Assembly: GCA_963519075.1 (NCBI GenBank)
Contig: CAUQMH010000002.1
Coordinates: forward strand, 1 to 64,000
Reading direction: 5' to 3'
DNA length: 64,000 nucleotides
Source of the DNA: JABCPE02 sp963519075
GTDB taxonomy: Bacteria > Bacteroidota > Bacteroidia > Flavobacteriales > Weeksellaceae
Shown: positions 36,244 through 43,623 of the stretch, piece by piece
Position numbering within the stretch: the first letter of the stretch is position 1
Layout: the number at the start of each line of letters is the position of its first letter
Made by a program: the position numbers and the translations under genes
Notes under the pieces: generated by a model
What the model saw: only the letters and a program-made list of their open reading frames with translations
What the model was told of the DNA's origin: nothing
The model's database searches: none

Positions 36244-37090
36244 TTTCCTTTACAGCAGCATCTAAAATCTCTTTTATCTCTTCTAGTTCTGTTTTTTTGA
36301 GGTTTTTTACCACAAAAACTTTCTGCACCTGTCCCATATTCTGGCTCAGCTCCACAGAAATATCCCAGTGTCCTGTTTTACTATCCACATCATAGCCAGC
36401 CACTCTTCCTATCATGATTCCTTTTGGGAAAATAGAAGATTTACCATCTGTAATTACGGTATCTCCCACTTTTACAGAAACATATTTAGGAATGTCTTTT
36501 AGATGCATCACTCGCGTATCCTCTCCATCCCAAGTCAAAGTCCCAAAAAAATCAGATTTTTTTAGAGATGTATTTATCTTAATATTATTCACACTCAAAA
36601 CAGACTGAACCAAAGCATAGTTGGCCGTTGTATTGATAACTATCCCCGCTATTCCCTGCGGAGCTATCACTCCCATCTGAGGCTCCACACCGTGGTTTCT
36701 TCCTCTGTTAATCGTGAAATAATTATTATTTCTATTTATACTATTTTGGATAATTTCTGCATCCATCACAGAGTAGGACTGACCTTCTGTAAGAGTATTA
36801 TCCACATGGACAAATTTGGCTTCAGTAGATTTTTTCTTATCATACAACTGCTGCATGAGCATTTTATTCTGAGCTGTCAGGTCTTCATTTACTTGTTTCA
36901 GACTGAAATAACTCGCCCCCTCATCTATGTAGCCAGACACAAAAGCATTAAAAGCTGATGCATGTGCTGCCACAAAAGAACGCTGCATGGAGTTCCTACT
37001 AAAAATAAGAACTACTGATACCAACTGGAGAAAAACGAAAAAAGTACCAAGACTGTTCCTCTCCAAAAACCTCCATACAAAAGACAACAT
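36236..37090 (-). CDS. mreC: rod shape-determining protein MreC
   Basis: A 284-residue protein with one N-terminal membrane helix (about 13-32) and a periplasmic part. A coiled-coil stretch (about 60-95) is followed by two beta-barrel lobes. INRGRNHGVEPQMGVIAPQGIAGIV near 130-155 and VGDTVITDGKSSIFPKGIMIGRV near 210-233 are the characteristic Gly-rich MreC blocks. It links MreB inside the cell to PBP2/RodA outside. It starts 14 bases after mreB. Confidence 0.96.
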   Translation of the reverse strand: MLSFVWRFLERNSLGTFFVFLQLVSVVLIFSRNSMQRSFVAAHASAFNAFVSGYIDEGASYFSLKQVNEDLTAQNKMLMQQLYDKKKSTEAKFVHVDNTLTEGQSYSVMDAEIIQNSINRNNNYFTINRGRNHGVEPQMGVIAPQGIAGIVINTTANYALVQSVLSVNNIKINTSLKKSDFFGTLTWDGEDTRVMHLKDIPKYVSVKVGDTVITDGKSSIFPKGIMIGRVAGYDVDSKTGHWDISVELSQNMGQVQKVFVVKNLKKTELEEIKEILDAAVKEND

Positions 37091-37104
37091 CTTGACTAAG
37101 GCAC

Positions 37105-38130
37105 TTATCTAATCAAAAACTTAAACTTATCTATGTTTTTCAGTGCTATTCCTGTTCCTCTTACCACTGCTCTCAATGGATCTTCGGCTACGAATACAGG
37201 AAGCCCTGTTTTTTTGTGTATTCTATCACTAAGACCACGCAACAATGCTCCTCCTCCTGCAAGATATATACCTGTTTTCCAGATATCAGCTGCAAGTTCA
37301 GGCGGAGTCATGGAAAGAGTTTCCATCACAGCATCTTCTATTCTAGATATTGAGTTATTTAATGCTATTGCAACTTCCTTATAACCGATCATGATTTCTT
37401 TTGGTTTTCCTGTAATAAGGTCTCTACCCTGTACAGAAATATCATCCACTTCTACATCTAGCTCTTCCATCGCCGCTCCTACTTCTATTTTTATTCTCTC
37501 TGCTGTCTTTTCACCGATGTACAAGTTATGGTTGGTTCTTAGGTAATAGGCAATATCATCTGTAAACACATCCCCTGCGATTTTAACAGACTTGTCACAA
37601 ACGATTCCTCCAAGTGCAATCACAGCAATCTCCGTAGTTCCTCCTCCTATATCTATCACCATATTTCCTTCTGGTTTCTGAATATCTATCCCTACACCTA
37701 TCGCAGCTGCCATTGGTTCATAGATAAGTCTAATTTCCTTAGCATGAACTTTCTGAAGAGAATCCTTAACCGCTCTAATCTCCACCTCTGTAATTCCAGA
37801 AGGGATACAAACAACAATTCTAAGAGCTGGCTGAAAAACCCTCCCTTTGATTCCTGGAATTTGTTTAATAAATTCCTTAATCATGCTTTCGGAAGCTTGG
37901 AAATCTGCGATAACCCCATCTTTCAAAGGACGGATTGTCTTTATTTCCTCATGGGTTTTCCCCTGCATGTGTTTTGCTCTGTCTCCTACTGCTATAATCT
38001 TTCCTGTGTTACGCTCCACCGCTACGATAGACGGCTGATCTACTACGATTTTGTTGTTATGTATAATTAGGGTATTAGCTGTTCCTAAGTCAATCGCTAT
38101 CTCTTTTGTGAATACATTAAATAATCCCAT
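37105..38130 (-). CDS. mreB: actin-like cell shape protein MreB
   Basis: A 341-residue actin homologue of normal length that forms membrane-bound filaments guiding side-wall synthesis. IAIDLGTANTLI (about 11-22) is phosphate loop 1, MVIDIGGGTTEIAVI (about 158-172) is phosphate loop 2, and IYLAGGGALLRGL near 288-300 is the adenosine motif. It leads the operon mreB-mreC-mreD-mrdA-rodA, with a -7 box just upstream. Confidence 0.98.
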   Translation of the reverse strand: MGLFNVFTKEIAIDLGTANTLIIHNNKIVVDQPSIVAVERNTGKIIAVGDRAKHMQGKTHEEIKTIRPLKDGVIADFQASESMIKEFIKQIPGIKGRVFQPALRIVVCIPSGITEVEIRAVKDSLQKVHAKEIRLIYEPMAAAIGVGIDIQKPEGNMVIDIGGGTTEIAVIALGGIVCDKSVKIAGDVFTDDIAYYLRTNHNLYIGEKTAERIKIEVGAAMEELDVEVDDISVQGRDLITGKPKEIMIGYKEVAIALNNSISRIEDAVMETLSMTPPELAADIWKTGIYLAGGGALLRGLSDRIHKKTGLPVFVAEDPLRAVVRGTGIALKNIDKFKFLIR

Positions 38131-38155
38131 TATCCGTTTTTATTTTTAATTTGCA

Positions 38156-38163
38156 CAAATATA
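38156..38163 (-). promoter_or_regulatory. -7 box of the mre/mrd operon
   Basis: The minus strand reads TATATTTG, 25 bases before the mreB ATG. The rest of the 190-base gap up to the channel gene is A+T rich and holds only the channel-gene terminator. Confidence 0.5.
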
Positions 38164-38303
38164 TGAAATTTATTAAGTATTTTTATGTTTTCTATCACAG
38201 TTTTACAAAAACTTTAACATTAGTTGTTTTTAATCCTTAAAAAAGAAAAAAATCACAAGCCTCAAAAAACCTTATTTAAAATTCTAAAATCAGATTTTAT
38301 AAC

Positions 38304-38333
38304 AAAAAAATCTCCCTAAATTAGGAAGATTCT
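38304..38333 (-). terminator. terminator overlapping the channel gene's stop codon
   Basis: In the minus-strand RNA a 10-bp stem (one G-U pair) forms around the TAA at 38321-38323 and runs into seven Us. The hairpin thus includes the last codons of the channel gene. Confidence 0.7.
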
Positions 38334-39154
38334 TCTACTATTTTATGTCCGCACTGCTTACAATATCTGGCATCATCATCATTATCAATATTTCCACAGC
38401 AGTCGCATAGTTTCTTTGCCTTGTTCATACATTCTCTCATCTGAGATGACACAATCCCAGTCGGCACGGCTATAATGCTATAACCACAGAGCATAAGAAC
38501 CACTGAAAGCAGTTTCCCCAGCGGTGTAGTGGGAGAAATATCCCCATACCCCACCGTAGTGATAGTGACCACGGCCCAATAGATACTCACAGGAATATTA
38601 TGAAAACCATTTTTCCCTCCTTCTATGATATACATAAGCGCCCCCAAAACTACCACAATAATGGTAATGAACATCAGGAAAATATAAATTTTTCTGGAAC
38701 TGCTTCTGAGTGACTGCAAAATATAATGCCCATCATCCATATAGTCCATCATATTTAGAATCCTAAATACCCTAAGTAATCGGAACAACCTGATAATCAT
38801 CAGGTATTTAGCTTCAGGAGTAAAAATACCGATATAAAACGACAGGATAGAAAGAAAGTCTATAACCCCCATCATACTGAATATATAGTCTTTCTTGTTT
38901 TTGACAACCATTATCCGAACTACATATTCTGCTGTAAAAATGATGTTCATAAGCCACTCAATAGCGAGGAAAGTCTTATGAAAACGAACATTCTCCACAC
39001 TGTCCATGACGACTATCAGGGCACTGAGGACTATCATCGCCAGCAAAACTACATCAAACAACTTCCCTAAGGGAGTCTCCGCAAAGTATATTATTCTAAA
39101 TACTTTCTTTTTCCATTCCGCTTCTTCAGGAATGAGATTATGTTCTCTACGCAT
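38321..39154 (-). CDS. voltage-gated-like K+ channel with C-terminal zinc ribbon
   Basis: A 277-residue ion channel subunit of the six-helix voltage-gated family. Helices S1-S4 lie at about 34-135; S4 has the regularly spaced Arg of RLFRLLRVFRIL (122-133). The pore loop has the K+ selectivity filter TTVGYGD (199-205), then S6. After S6 a cytoplasmic tail has Cys250, Cys252, Cys253 and a C265-x2-C268 pair, which looks like a small zinc ribbon (CDCCGN...YCKQCGHKI). That tail is an unusual addition and may sense metal or redox or aid assembly. It is a single gene with a good -33/-7 promoter. Confidence 0.9.
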   Translation of the reverse strand: MRREHNLIPEEAEWKKKVFRIIYFAETPLGKLFDVVLLAMIVLSALIVVMDSVENVRFHKTFLAIEWLMNIIFTAEYVVRIMVVKNKKDYIFSMMGVIDFLSILSFYIGIFTPEAKYLMIIRLFRLLRVFRILNMMDYMDDGHYILQSLRSSSRKIYIFLMFITIIVVVLGALMYIIEGGKNGFHNIPVSIYWAVVTITTVGYGDISPTTPLGKLLSVVLMLCGYSIIAVPTGIVSSQMRECMNKAKKLCDCCGNIDNDDDARYCKQCGHKIVEESS

Positions 39155-39188
39155 GATAAATTCCTTTGAAATCTAAAATTGAAAGAGG

Positions 39189-39217
39189 CAAAGTTAGTCA
39201 ATTTTTTATTTTACAAA
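39189..39217 (-). promoter_or_regulatory. promoter of the K+ channel gene
   Basis: On the minus strand TTTG (39214-39217), 17 bases, then TAACTTTG (39189-39196): a well-spaced Bacteroidota promoter. Its -33 part overlaps the end of the ABC ATPase gene. Confidence 0.6.
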
Positions 39218-39934
39218 CCAAAAAACTTTTTCCATAGAGTCCGCCCCCTCTGGAACGGCATCTTTGGGAGTTCTGCCTATTTTTAGCCTATGGTCTTTGA
39301 GCCACCAGATTTTATCTGAAAAATCTTTTGCCAGACGCCAGTCATGCGAAGAAAACAAAATAGCCTTATTTTTTTCTTTTGCTAATTTTTTCAAAAGATT
39401 TAGAATCATCATTTTATTTTCTTCATCAAGGTATGTCGTAGGTTCATCCAAAATGATCATCGGCGTATTCTGCGCCAAAGCCCTTCCAATAAAAGCTTTC
39501 TGAAGATTTCCATCGGATAGTTTTTTGAGTGGAAAATCTTTATACGAAGTCAAATTCAGATTATCTATTATCTCCTCCACTTCCTGCAAATCATCAGAAC
39601 TTAATTTAAAATAATACGGATAATGAATGTATTTCCCTAACGAAACCAAATCCATAACCGTATAATTTTCAGGAACTTGAGTTTTAGAAAAAACCATAGA
39701 AATCCATTTTGGAATCTGCTTGGAAGAAACCAATTTTATTTCCGTTTCTTTTATCCAAATCTGCCCTTCCATCGGTGGAATCTGCCCCAAAATAGTCCTC
39801 ATAAGGGTAGTTTTCCCAATGCCGTTATTCCCCACCAAAAGACAAACCTCACCAAGCGAAAGCTCTGCATCAATGGACGAAACCAAAGGCTCTCCGTAGC
39901 CTATTGCTAAGTTTTTTAGTTCTAAAAAAGGCAT
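39206..39934 (-). CDS. ABC transporter ATP-binding protein (FecE-like)
   Basis: A 242-residue ATPase. Walker A is GNNGIGKTT (about 34-42), the Q-loop region is near 80, the signature reads LSDGNLQK where most have LSGGQ, and Walker B is MIILDEPTTYLDEE near 158-171, with SSHD as the H-loop. The layout resembles FecE/BtuD subunits of siderophore or cobalamin importers. No permease or binding protein is in the window, so the partner must be elsewhere. It lies 2 bases after dusB and is likely co-transcribed with it. Confidence 0.85.
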   Translation of the reverse strand: MPFLELKNLAIGYGEPLVSSIDAELSLGEVCLLVGNNGIGKTTLMRTILGQIPPMEGQIWIKETEIKLVSSKQIPKWISMVFSKTQVPENYTVMDLVSLGKYIHYPYYFKLSSDDLQEVEEIIDNLNLTSYKDFPLKKLSDGNLQKAFIGRALAQNTPMIILDEPTTYLDEENKMMILNLLKKLAKEKNKAILFSSHDWRLAKDFSDKIWWLKDHRLKIGRTPKDAVPEGADSMEKVFWFVK

Positions 39935-39936
39935 GT

Positions 39937-40920
39937 TTATTCCTTATCGAGCTGAATATAAATTTCCTCCAAAACAGCCTCCATTTCCTGCATGGTAAGA
40001 ACCTGCAAGAATTTTGTTCTATATTCCTTAAAATGCGGTATCCCTCGGAAATAATTGCTGTAATGCTGTCTCATCTCTATCAGCCCTGCCCTTTCGCCTT
40101 TCCATTCTGCTGACCATTCTGCATGCTGTCTTACGGCTTCCAGCCTGTCTTTTATCGTAGGCGGCGGCAGTTTTTCTCCCGTTTGGAAGAAATGTTTTAT
40201 CTCGTTAAAAATCCATGGGTAGCCTATCGCCCCACGCCCAATCATCATTCCGTCAATATTGTATTTCTCTCTGTATTCTAGGGCTGTTTCTGGCGAATCT
40301 ATATCACCATTCCCAAAAATCGGGATTTCTATATTAGGATTGTTTTTGACTTTGCTAATGTACTCCCAGTCGGCTTTTCCTTTATACATCTGTGTTCTCG
40401 TTCGAGCGTGGATGGTAAGGGCTTTTATGCCTACTTCCTGCAGTCTTTCTGCTACTTCCTCTATATTGATGCTCTCCGTATCCCAGCCCAGCCGAGTTTT
40501 TACCGTAACTGGCAGTTCGGTAGAATTTACCACTGCTTTGGTAAGTTTTACCATCAAATCAATATCTTTCAAAACTCCTGCTCCAGCGCCTTTGCTGACT
40601 ACCTTTTTCACAGGACAACCAAAATTGATATCCACCAAATCTGGCTGTACCGTTTCCACTATCTTAGCAGACATCGCCATCGCTTCCTCATCGCCCCCAA
40701 AAATCTGGATACCCACGGGTCTTTCGTAATCAAAGATATCCAGCTTTTTTTTGCTCTTTATCGCATCACGAATAAGCCCCTCGGAGGAGATAAATTCTGA
40801 ATACATCAGGTCTGCCCCATGCATCTTGCACAAACGGCGAAACGGCGGATCCGAAACATCTTCCATCGGTGCCAAAAGCAATGGAAAATCAGGAAGTTCT
40901 ATTTTATCTATTTTCAACAT
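39937..40920 (-). CDS. dusB: tRNA-dihydrouridine synthase
   Basis: A 327-residue FMN-dependent TIM-barrel enzyme that reduces uridines in the tRNA D-loop. LAPMEDVSDPPFRRLC (about 16-31) binds FMN. DINFGCPVKKVVSKGAGAGVL (about 95-115) has the catalytic Cys. KTRLGWD, HARTRTQMYKG and GNGDIDSPE are the following family blocks. It is closest in layout to DusB. The gene starts inside the last 7 bases of the XRE regulator gene upstream and is followed at 2 bases by an ABC ATPase gene. Confidence 0.93.
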   Translation of the reverse strand: MLKIDKIELPDFPLLLAPMEDVSDPPFRRLCKMHGADLMYSEFISSEGLIRDAIKSKKKLDIFDYERPVGIQIFGGDEEAMAMSAKIVETVQPDLVDINFGCPVKKVVSKGAGAGVLKDIDLMVKLTKAVVNSTELPVTVKTRLGWDTESINIEEVAERLQEVGIKALTIHARTRTQMYKGKADWEYISKVKNNPNIEIPIFGNGDIDSPETALEYREKYNIDGMMIGRGAIGYPWIFNEIKHFFQTGEKLPPPTIKDRLEAVRQHAEWSAEWKGERAGLIEMRQHYSNYFRGIPHFKEYRTKFLQVLTMQEMEAVLEEIYIQLDKE

Positions 40921-41279
40921 GTTGCAAAGATAGGCACATTTTTGTAATATATAAGGTAAGAGCCACCTCCTATCACTGCCCTACTCTCATCTATTGTTAA
41001 AGGAATTAAATTTAATTGTTCCATCCTTTGTTTAAAGGCATTGTTTTTCTGTTTTTCCCTTATTATAGCTTTCTGTTTTTCAGAAAAATCTATTATTTCC
41101 AATGGATTAATTTCTAAAACATCTAATAATCTACTCAACATATCTATCCCCAAAGCATACACCCCATTTTCTAATTTTGAATATTGTGATTGTGAAATAT
41201 TCAAAAGGTATGCAATGTATTCTTGTGAATATCCCTTTTGCTGTCTTGCTTCCCTTATCATATTATACCTTATATACAT
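40914..41279 (-). CDS. XRE-family regulator with GG-motif C-terminal tail
   Basis: A 121-residue protein from the ATG at 41279; an ATG at 41261 and an upstream TTG are also in frame. Residues about 7-65 form an HTH_3 domain: EARQQKGYSQEYIAYLLNI, then SQYSKLENG, then a helix that ends in LEINPLEII. A short charged coil follows. The last 36 residues are unusual: ESRAVIGG aligns with the ELKEIEGG and ELKTINGG leaders of the two peptides encoded divergently at 41472 and 41668, and is followed by a hydrophobic tail ending FATC. It probably regulates the peptide genes. Its 3' end overlaps dusB by 7 bases. Confidence 0.8.
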   Translation of the reverse strand: MYIRYNMIREARQQKGYSQEYIAYLLNISQSQYSKLENGVYALGIDMLSRLLDVLEINPLEIIDFSEKQKAIIREKQKNNAFKQRMEQLNLIPLTIDESRAVIGGGSYLIYYKNVPIFATC

Positions 41280-41285
41280 AAAATC

Positions 41286-41303
41286 TATTTTAAATTTAAA
41301 CAA
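41286..41303. promoter_or_regulatory. candidate operator over the xre start
   Basis: This 18-mer matches the palindrome TTGTTTAAATTTAAACAA at 18811-18828 in 16 of 18 positions. It sits just downstream of the xre -7 box, where a repressor would block transcription. It is A+T rich and could be chance. Confidence 0.3.
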
Positions 41304-41308
41304 ATATA
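41301..41308 (-). promoter_or_regulatory. -7 box of the XRE regulator gene
   Basis: The minus strand reads TATATTTG, 21 bases before the ATG at 41279. Confidence 0.5.
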
Positions 41309-41422
41309 TGAATTTTCTATACTAAAATTATTCCCATACAGAATAATTTATTACTGAGTGAAATAGGATTATACCAAAACTATTCACAAATTTGCAATAA
41401 CCAAAAAGATGTGCACAAAATA

Positions 41423-41455
41423 TTTTGGTGTGTTACTAAATTATGTTTAACTTTA
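41423..41455 (+). promoter_or_regulatory. promoter of the GG-peptide genes
   Basis: TTTTGG (41423-41428) with its TTG at 41425-41427 is followed after 20 bases by TAACTTTA (41448-41455). This is a near-consensus Bacteroidota -33/-7 pair, 16 bases before the first peptide's ATG. Confidence 0.6.
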
Positions 41456-41471
41456 CAAAATCATTAAAAAA

Positions 41472-41645
41472 ATGAAAATTGAAAATTTGAATTTAACAGA
41501 GCTTAATGCTAAAGAATTAAAAGAAATAGAGGGAGGAATACTAGACAAAATTAAAGCAGGGGCAGAATTATCTATTGCAGTAATAGGAGCACTTTATGGC
41601 GTTGGGTATGTTATAGGTAGAACATGGAAACATATTGAAAATTAA
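41472..41645 (+). CDS. double-glycine-leader peptide 1 (bacteriocin-like)
   Basis: A 57-residue microprotein. The first 22 residues (MKIENLNLTELNAKELKEIEGG) form a ComC/bacteriocin-type leader ending in GG, the site cut by C39 peptidase-containing ABC exporters. The predicted 35-residue mature peptide is hydrophobic in the centre and has GALYG (a GxxxG motif) and a nearby GVGYVIG; GxxxG is the helix-packing motif of two-peptide class IIb bacteriocins. It is followed 22 bases later by a second such peptide. Whether it is antimicrobial or a signal is unknown. No exporter gene is in the window. Confidence 0.75.
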   Translation: MKIENLNLTELNAKELKEIEGGILDKIKAGAELSIAVIGALYGVGYVIGRTWKHIEN

Positions 41646-41667
41646 CAATTTAATATTTTGAACTACT

Positions 41668-41808
41668 ATGAAAAATTTTATTGAAATTTCAGAAACAGAG
41701 TTAAAAACAATAAATGGAGGGGCTAAAGAATGGGTTTTATTAGGATGGTTAATTTCCCCTGCTTTAGGAATTATTAGTACAGGTATTTATAATGGATATA
41801 ATGATTAA
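41668..41808 (+). CDS. double-glycine-leader peptide 2 (bacteriocin-like)
   Basis: A 46-residue microprotein with an 18-residue leader MKNFIEISETELKTINGG. This matches the first peptide's leader at ELKxIxGG. The predicted 28-residue core is Trp-, Gly- and Ile-rich with a GIYNG (GxxxG) motif. The paired, differently sequenced cores with GxxxG motifs fit a two-component bacteriocin, though the similarity is at motif level only. Its last 8 bases overlap the start of a 41-residue membrane peptide gene, which suggests coupled translation. Confidence 0.75.
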   Translation: MKNFIEISETELKTINGGAKEWVLLGWLISPALGIISTGIYNGYND

Positions 41809-41926
41809 AAAAATTGTTTACTATCTACTTGAGAATCCTCGAATTGTAACCATTATGGTTGCTGTATTCTTCTTATTGTATTTTATAGGATATAAAATAG
41901 GTAGGCTACTTGCTTCTTTATATTGA
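41801..41926 (+). CDS. 41-residue single-helix membrane peptide, possible immunity protein
   Basis: A microprotein whose ATG overlaps the end of peptide 2 (ATGATTAA shared). It has a basic N-terminus (MIKKIVYYLLENPR), one strong membrane helix (about 15-30) and a basic end (YKIGRLLAS). There is no leader or GG motif. In class IIb bacteriocin loci the gene after the peptides is usually a small membrane immunity protein, so that is the leading guess; it could also be a toxin-like or accessory peptide. Translation depends on coupling, as I see no strong separate ribosome site. Confidence 0.55.
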   Translation: MIKKIVYYLLENPRIVTIMVAVFFLLYFIGYKIGRLLASLY

Positions 41927-41939
41927 CAAATTATACCTT

Positions 41940-41990
41940 CCTAATATATAAAAGCCTTACTTTAAAAGTAAGGCTTTTATATTTATTTAC
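41940..41990. terminator. strong bidirectional terminator
   Basis: An 18-bp perfect stem (41946-41963 with 41965-41982) containing AAAAGCCTTACTTT is flanked by A and T runs. It closes the peptide gene cluster on the plus strand and trpS on the minus strand. Confidence 0.88.
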
Positions 41991-42955
41991 ATTCCCAGAC
42001 TTTTTCTTACTCTTTGGAGAGTTTCTTGGGCTACTTTTTTGGTTTTTTCGGCTCCTTCTTGTAGTTTTTTCTCTAATTCAGGCAGATTGTCCATATAATA
42101 AGCAAAGATTTCTCTTTCCTTGGCATAAGTTTCCAAAATCAAATTCAATAATTCCGTTTTCGCGTGTCCGTACCCGAAATTCCCTGCAAGATATTTCTCT
42201 CTCAATGCTTGGGTTTTGTCCTCTGTCGCTATGAGTGAATATATCGTAAAGACCTTGCAAGTGTCAGGATTTTTCGGTTCTTCCAGCGGTGTAGAATCTG
42301 TTTCTATGGACATTACTTGTTTCTTCAGTTCCTTTTCTGGAAGGAATATATTGATGATGTTTCCTCTTGATTTAGACATTTTATTTCCATCTGTCCCTGG
42401 CACATATTTCGTGTTTTCCTGTAATTCTGCCTGTGGCAGCACGAAAACCTCGCCCATTTGGTTATTAAATCTCGCTCCTACATCTCTCGCCATTTCCAAA
42501 TGCTGAAGCTGGTCTTTTCCCACAGGAACCACCTCGGCATCGTAGAGCAGAATATCCGCTGCCATAAGCATAGGATAGGTAAAAAGCCCCACATTCACAT
42601 CTCCCAGTCTATCTGCTTTATCCTTGAACGAGTGAGCCAAAGTAAGCCTTTGATAAGGAAAAAAACAAGACAAATACCAAGAAAGTTCGCAGGTTTCTGG
42701 AATGTCGCTTTGTCTGTAGAAATAAGTTTTTTCTGTATCCAGCCCAAAAGCCAGCCACGCCGCAGCGATTTCGTAAGTGTTTTTTTTCAGCACCTCAGCA
42801 TCTTTTATCTGCGTGAGGGTGTGCATATTAGCGATGAACAAGAAAGACTCGTTCTCTGCTTTTTTAGATAATTCTATGGCTGGAACGATTGCCCCCAAAA
42901 TATTCCCTAAATGCGGCGTTCCTGTAGCCTGTATTCCTGTAAGAATTCTTGACAT
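41987..42955 (-). CDS. trpS: tryptophan--tRNA ligase
   Basis: A 322-residue class I synthetase of normal length. GIQATGTPHLGNILGA (about 7-22) contains the HIGH-type motif in its HLGN form. PVGKDQLQHLEMARDVGARFN (about 143-163) binds tryptophan and AMP, and KMSKSRGN (about 194-201) is the KMSKS loop. It charges tRNA-Trp. A tatD-like gene lies immediately upstream on the same strand with a 27-base gap. Confidence 0.97.
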   Translation of the reverse strand: MSRILTGIQATGTPHLGNILGAIVPAIELSKKAENESFLFIANMHTLTQIKDAEVLKKNTYEIAAAWLAFGLDTEKTYFYRQSDIPETCELSWYLSCFFPYQRLTLAHSFKDKADRLGDVNVGLFTYPMLMAADILLYDAEVVPVGKDQLQHLEMARDVGARFNNQMGEVFVLPQAELQENTKYVPGTDGNKMSKSRGNIINIFLPEKELKKQVMSIETDSTPLEEPKNPDTCKVFTIYSLIATEDKTQALREKYLAGNFGYGHAKTELLNLILETYAKEREIFAYYMDNLPELEKKLQEGAEKTKKVAQETLQRVRKSLGM

Positions 42956-42982
42956 GATTTGATTTTTTATTTTTAAACAAAA

Positions 42983-43612
42983 TTAAATTTCACATTTTAA
43001 AACCTGCTGTACATTTTTATAAATCTCGGTTTTAAGGACTTCTATCGGCATTTCTTTGATTTTGGCAAGTTTCAGATAAACCTCATCAACAGGCTCTTCT
43101 GCTGTATCCGTTTCCAAAAAAATCCTATCCAAAGGAATGTCCCGCGCGGTTTCCTGCAAAGATAAGTTATAAAGCAGCACTTTCCCAAAAGACAAATAAA
43201 AGCCTTTGCTCAAAAGCTCTTCGGCGGTTTCCTTTTTCTTATTAAATCCATGCACGATGAGCGGCACTTTTGCGATTTTCTGAAACCTTAGCAACTGAGA
43301 AAAACGCCGAACACAATGCACTATCACGGGTTTTTGGATTTCATTCGCCCAGAGAATCTGCTGTTCGAAGATTTGTTCCTGCAAACTCTCATCCGCCGAG
43401 ACCAGCCCATCCAGTCCGCATTCGCCTATCGCAAGGCAGTTTGGGTGCTGGGATATTTCTTTTATTTTATCTAAATTCTGTCTGTAATTTTCATCGATTT
43501 TATTTGGGTGAAGTCCTACCGAAAAATAATTTTCTGGTATTTCTTCCGTGAAATCCAAGTTATAAACTCCATATTTTCTTTCCCGAAAATGATGATGAAA
43601 ATCAAAAAACAT
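42983..43612 (-). CDS. TatD-family metal-dependent hydrolase
   Basis: A 209-residue TIM-barrel protein, shorter than typical TatD (about 260). FFDFHHHFRE (2-11) supplies the first His pair, GECGLDG near 74 the bridging Glu, VIVHCVRR and VIHGF-type strands further His, and LETDTAEEP near 175 the Asp. The shorter length comes from reduced outer helices; all metal ligands appear present. TatD proteins are 3'-5' DNA exonucleases or deoxyribonucleases. The precise role here is an inference. It starts 11 bases after a TRIC-like membrane gene. Confidence 0.85.
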   Translation of the reverse strand: MFFDFHHHFRERKYGVYNLDFTEEIPENYFSVGLHPNKIDENYRQNLDKIKEISQHPNCLAIGECGLDGLVSADESLQEQIFEQQILWANEIQKPVIVHCVRRFSQLLRFQKIAKVPLIVHGFNKKKETAEELLSKGFYLSFGKVLLYNLSLQETARDIPLDRIFLETDTAEEPVDEVYLKLAKIKEMPIEVLKTEIYKNVQQVLKCEI

Positions 43613-43623
43613 ACAGCTCTTTT

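Noticed and set aside
40259..40729. Overlapping open frames opposite dusB
   Set aside because: No recognisable domain and no codon pattern of a real gene; shadows of dusB.
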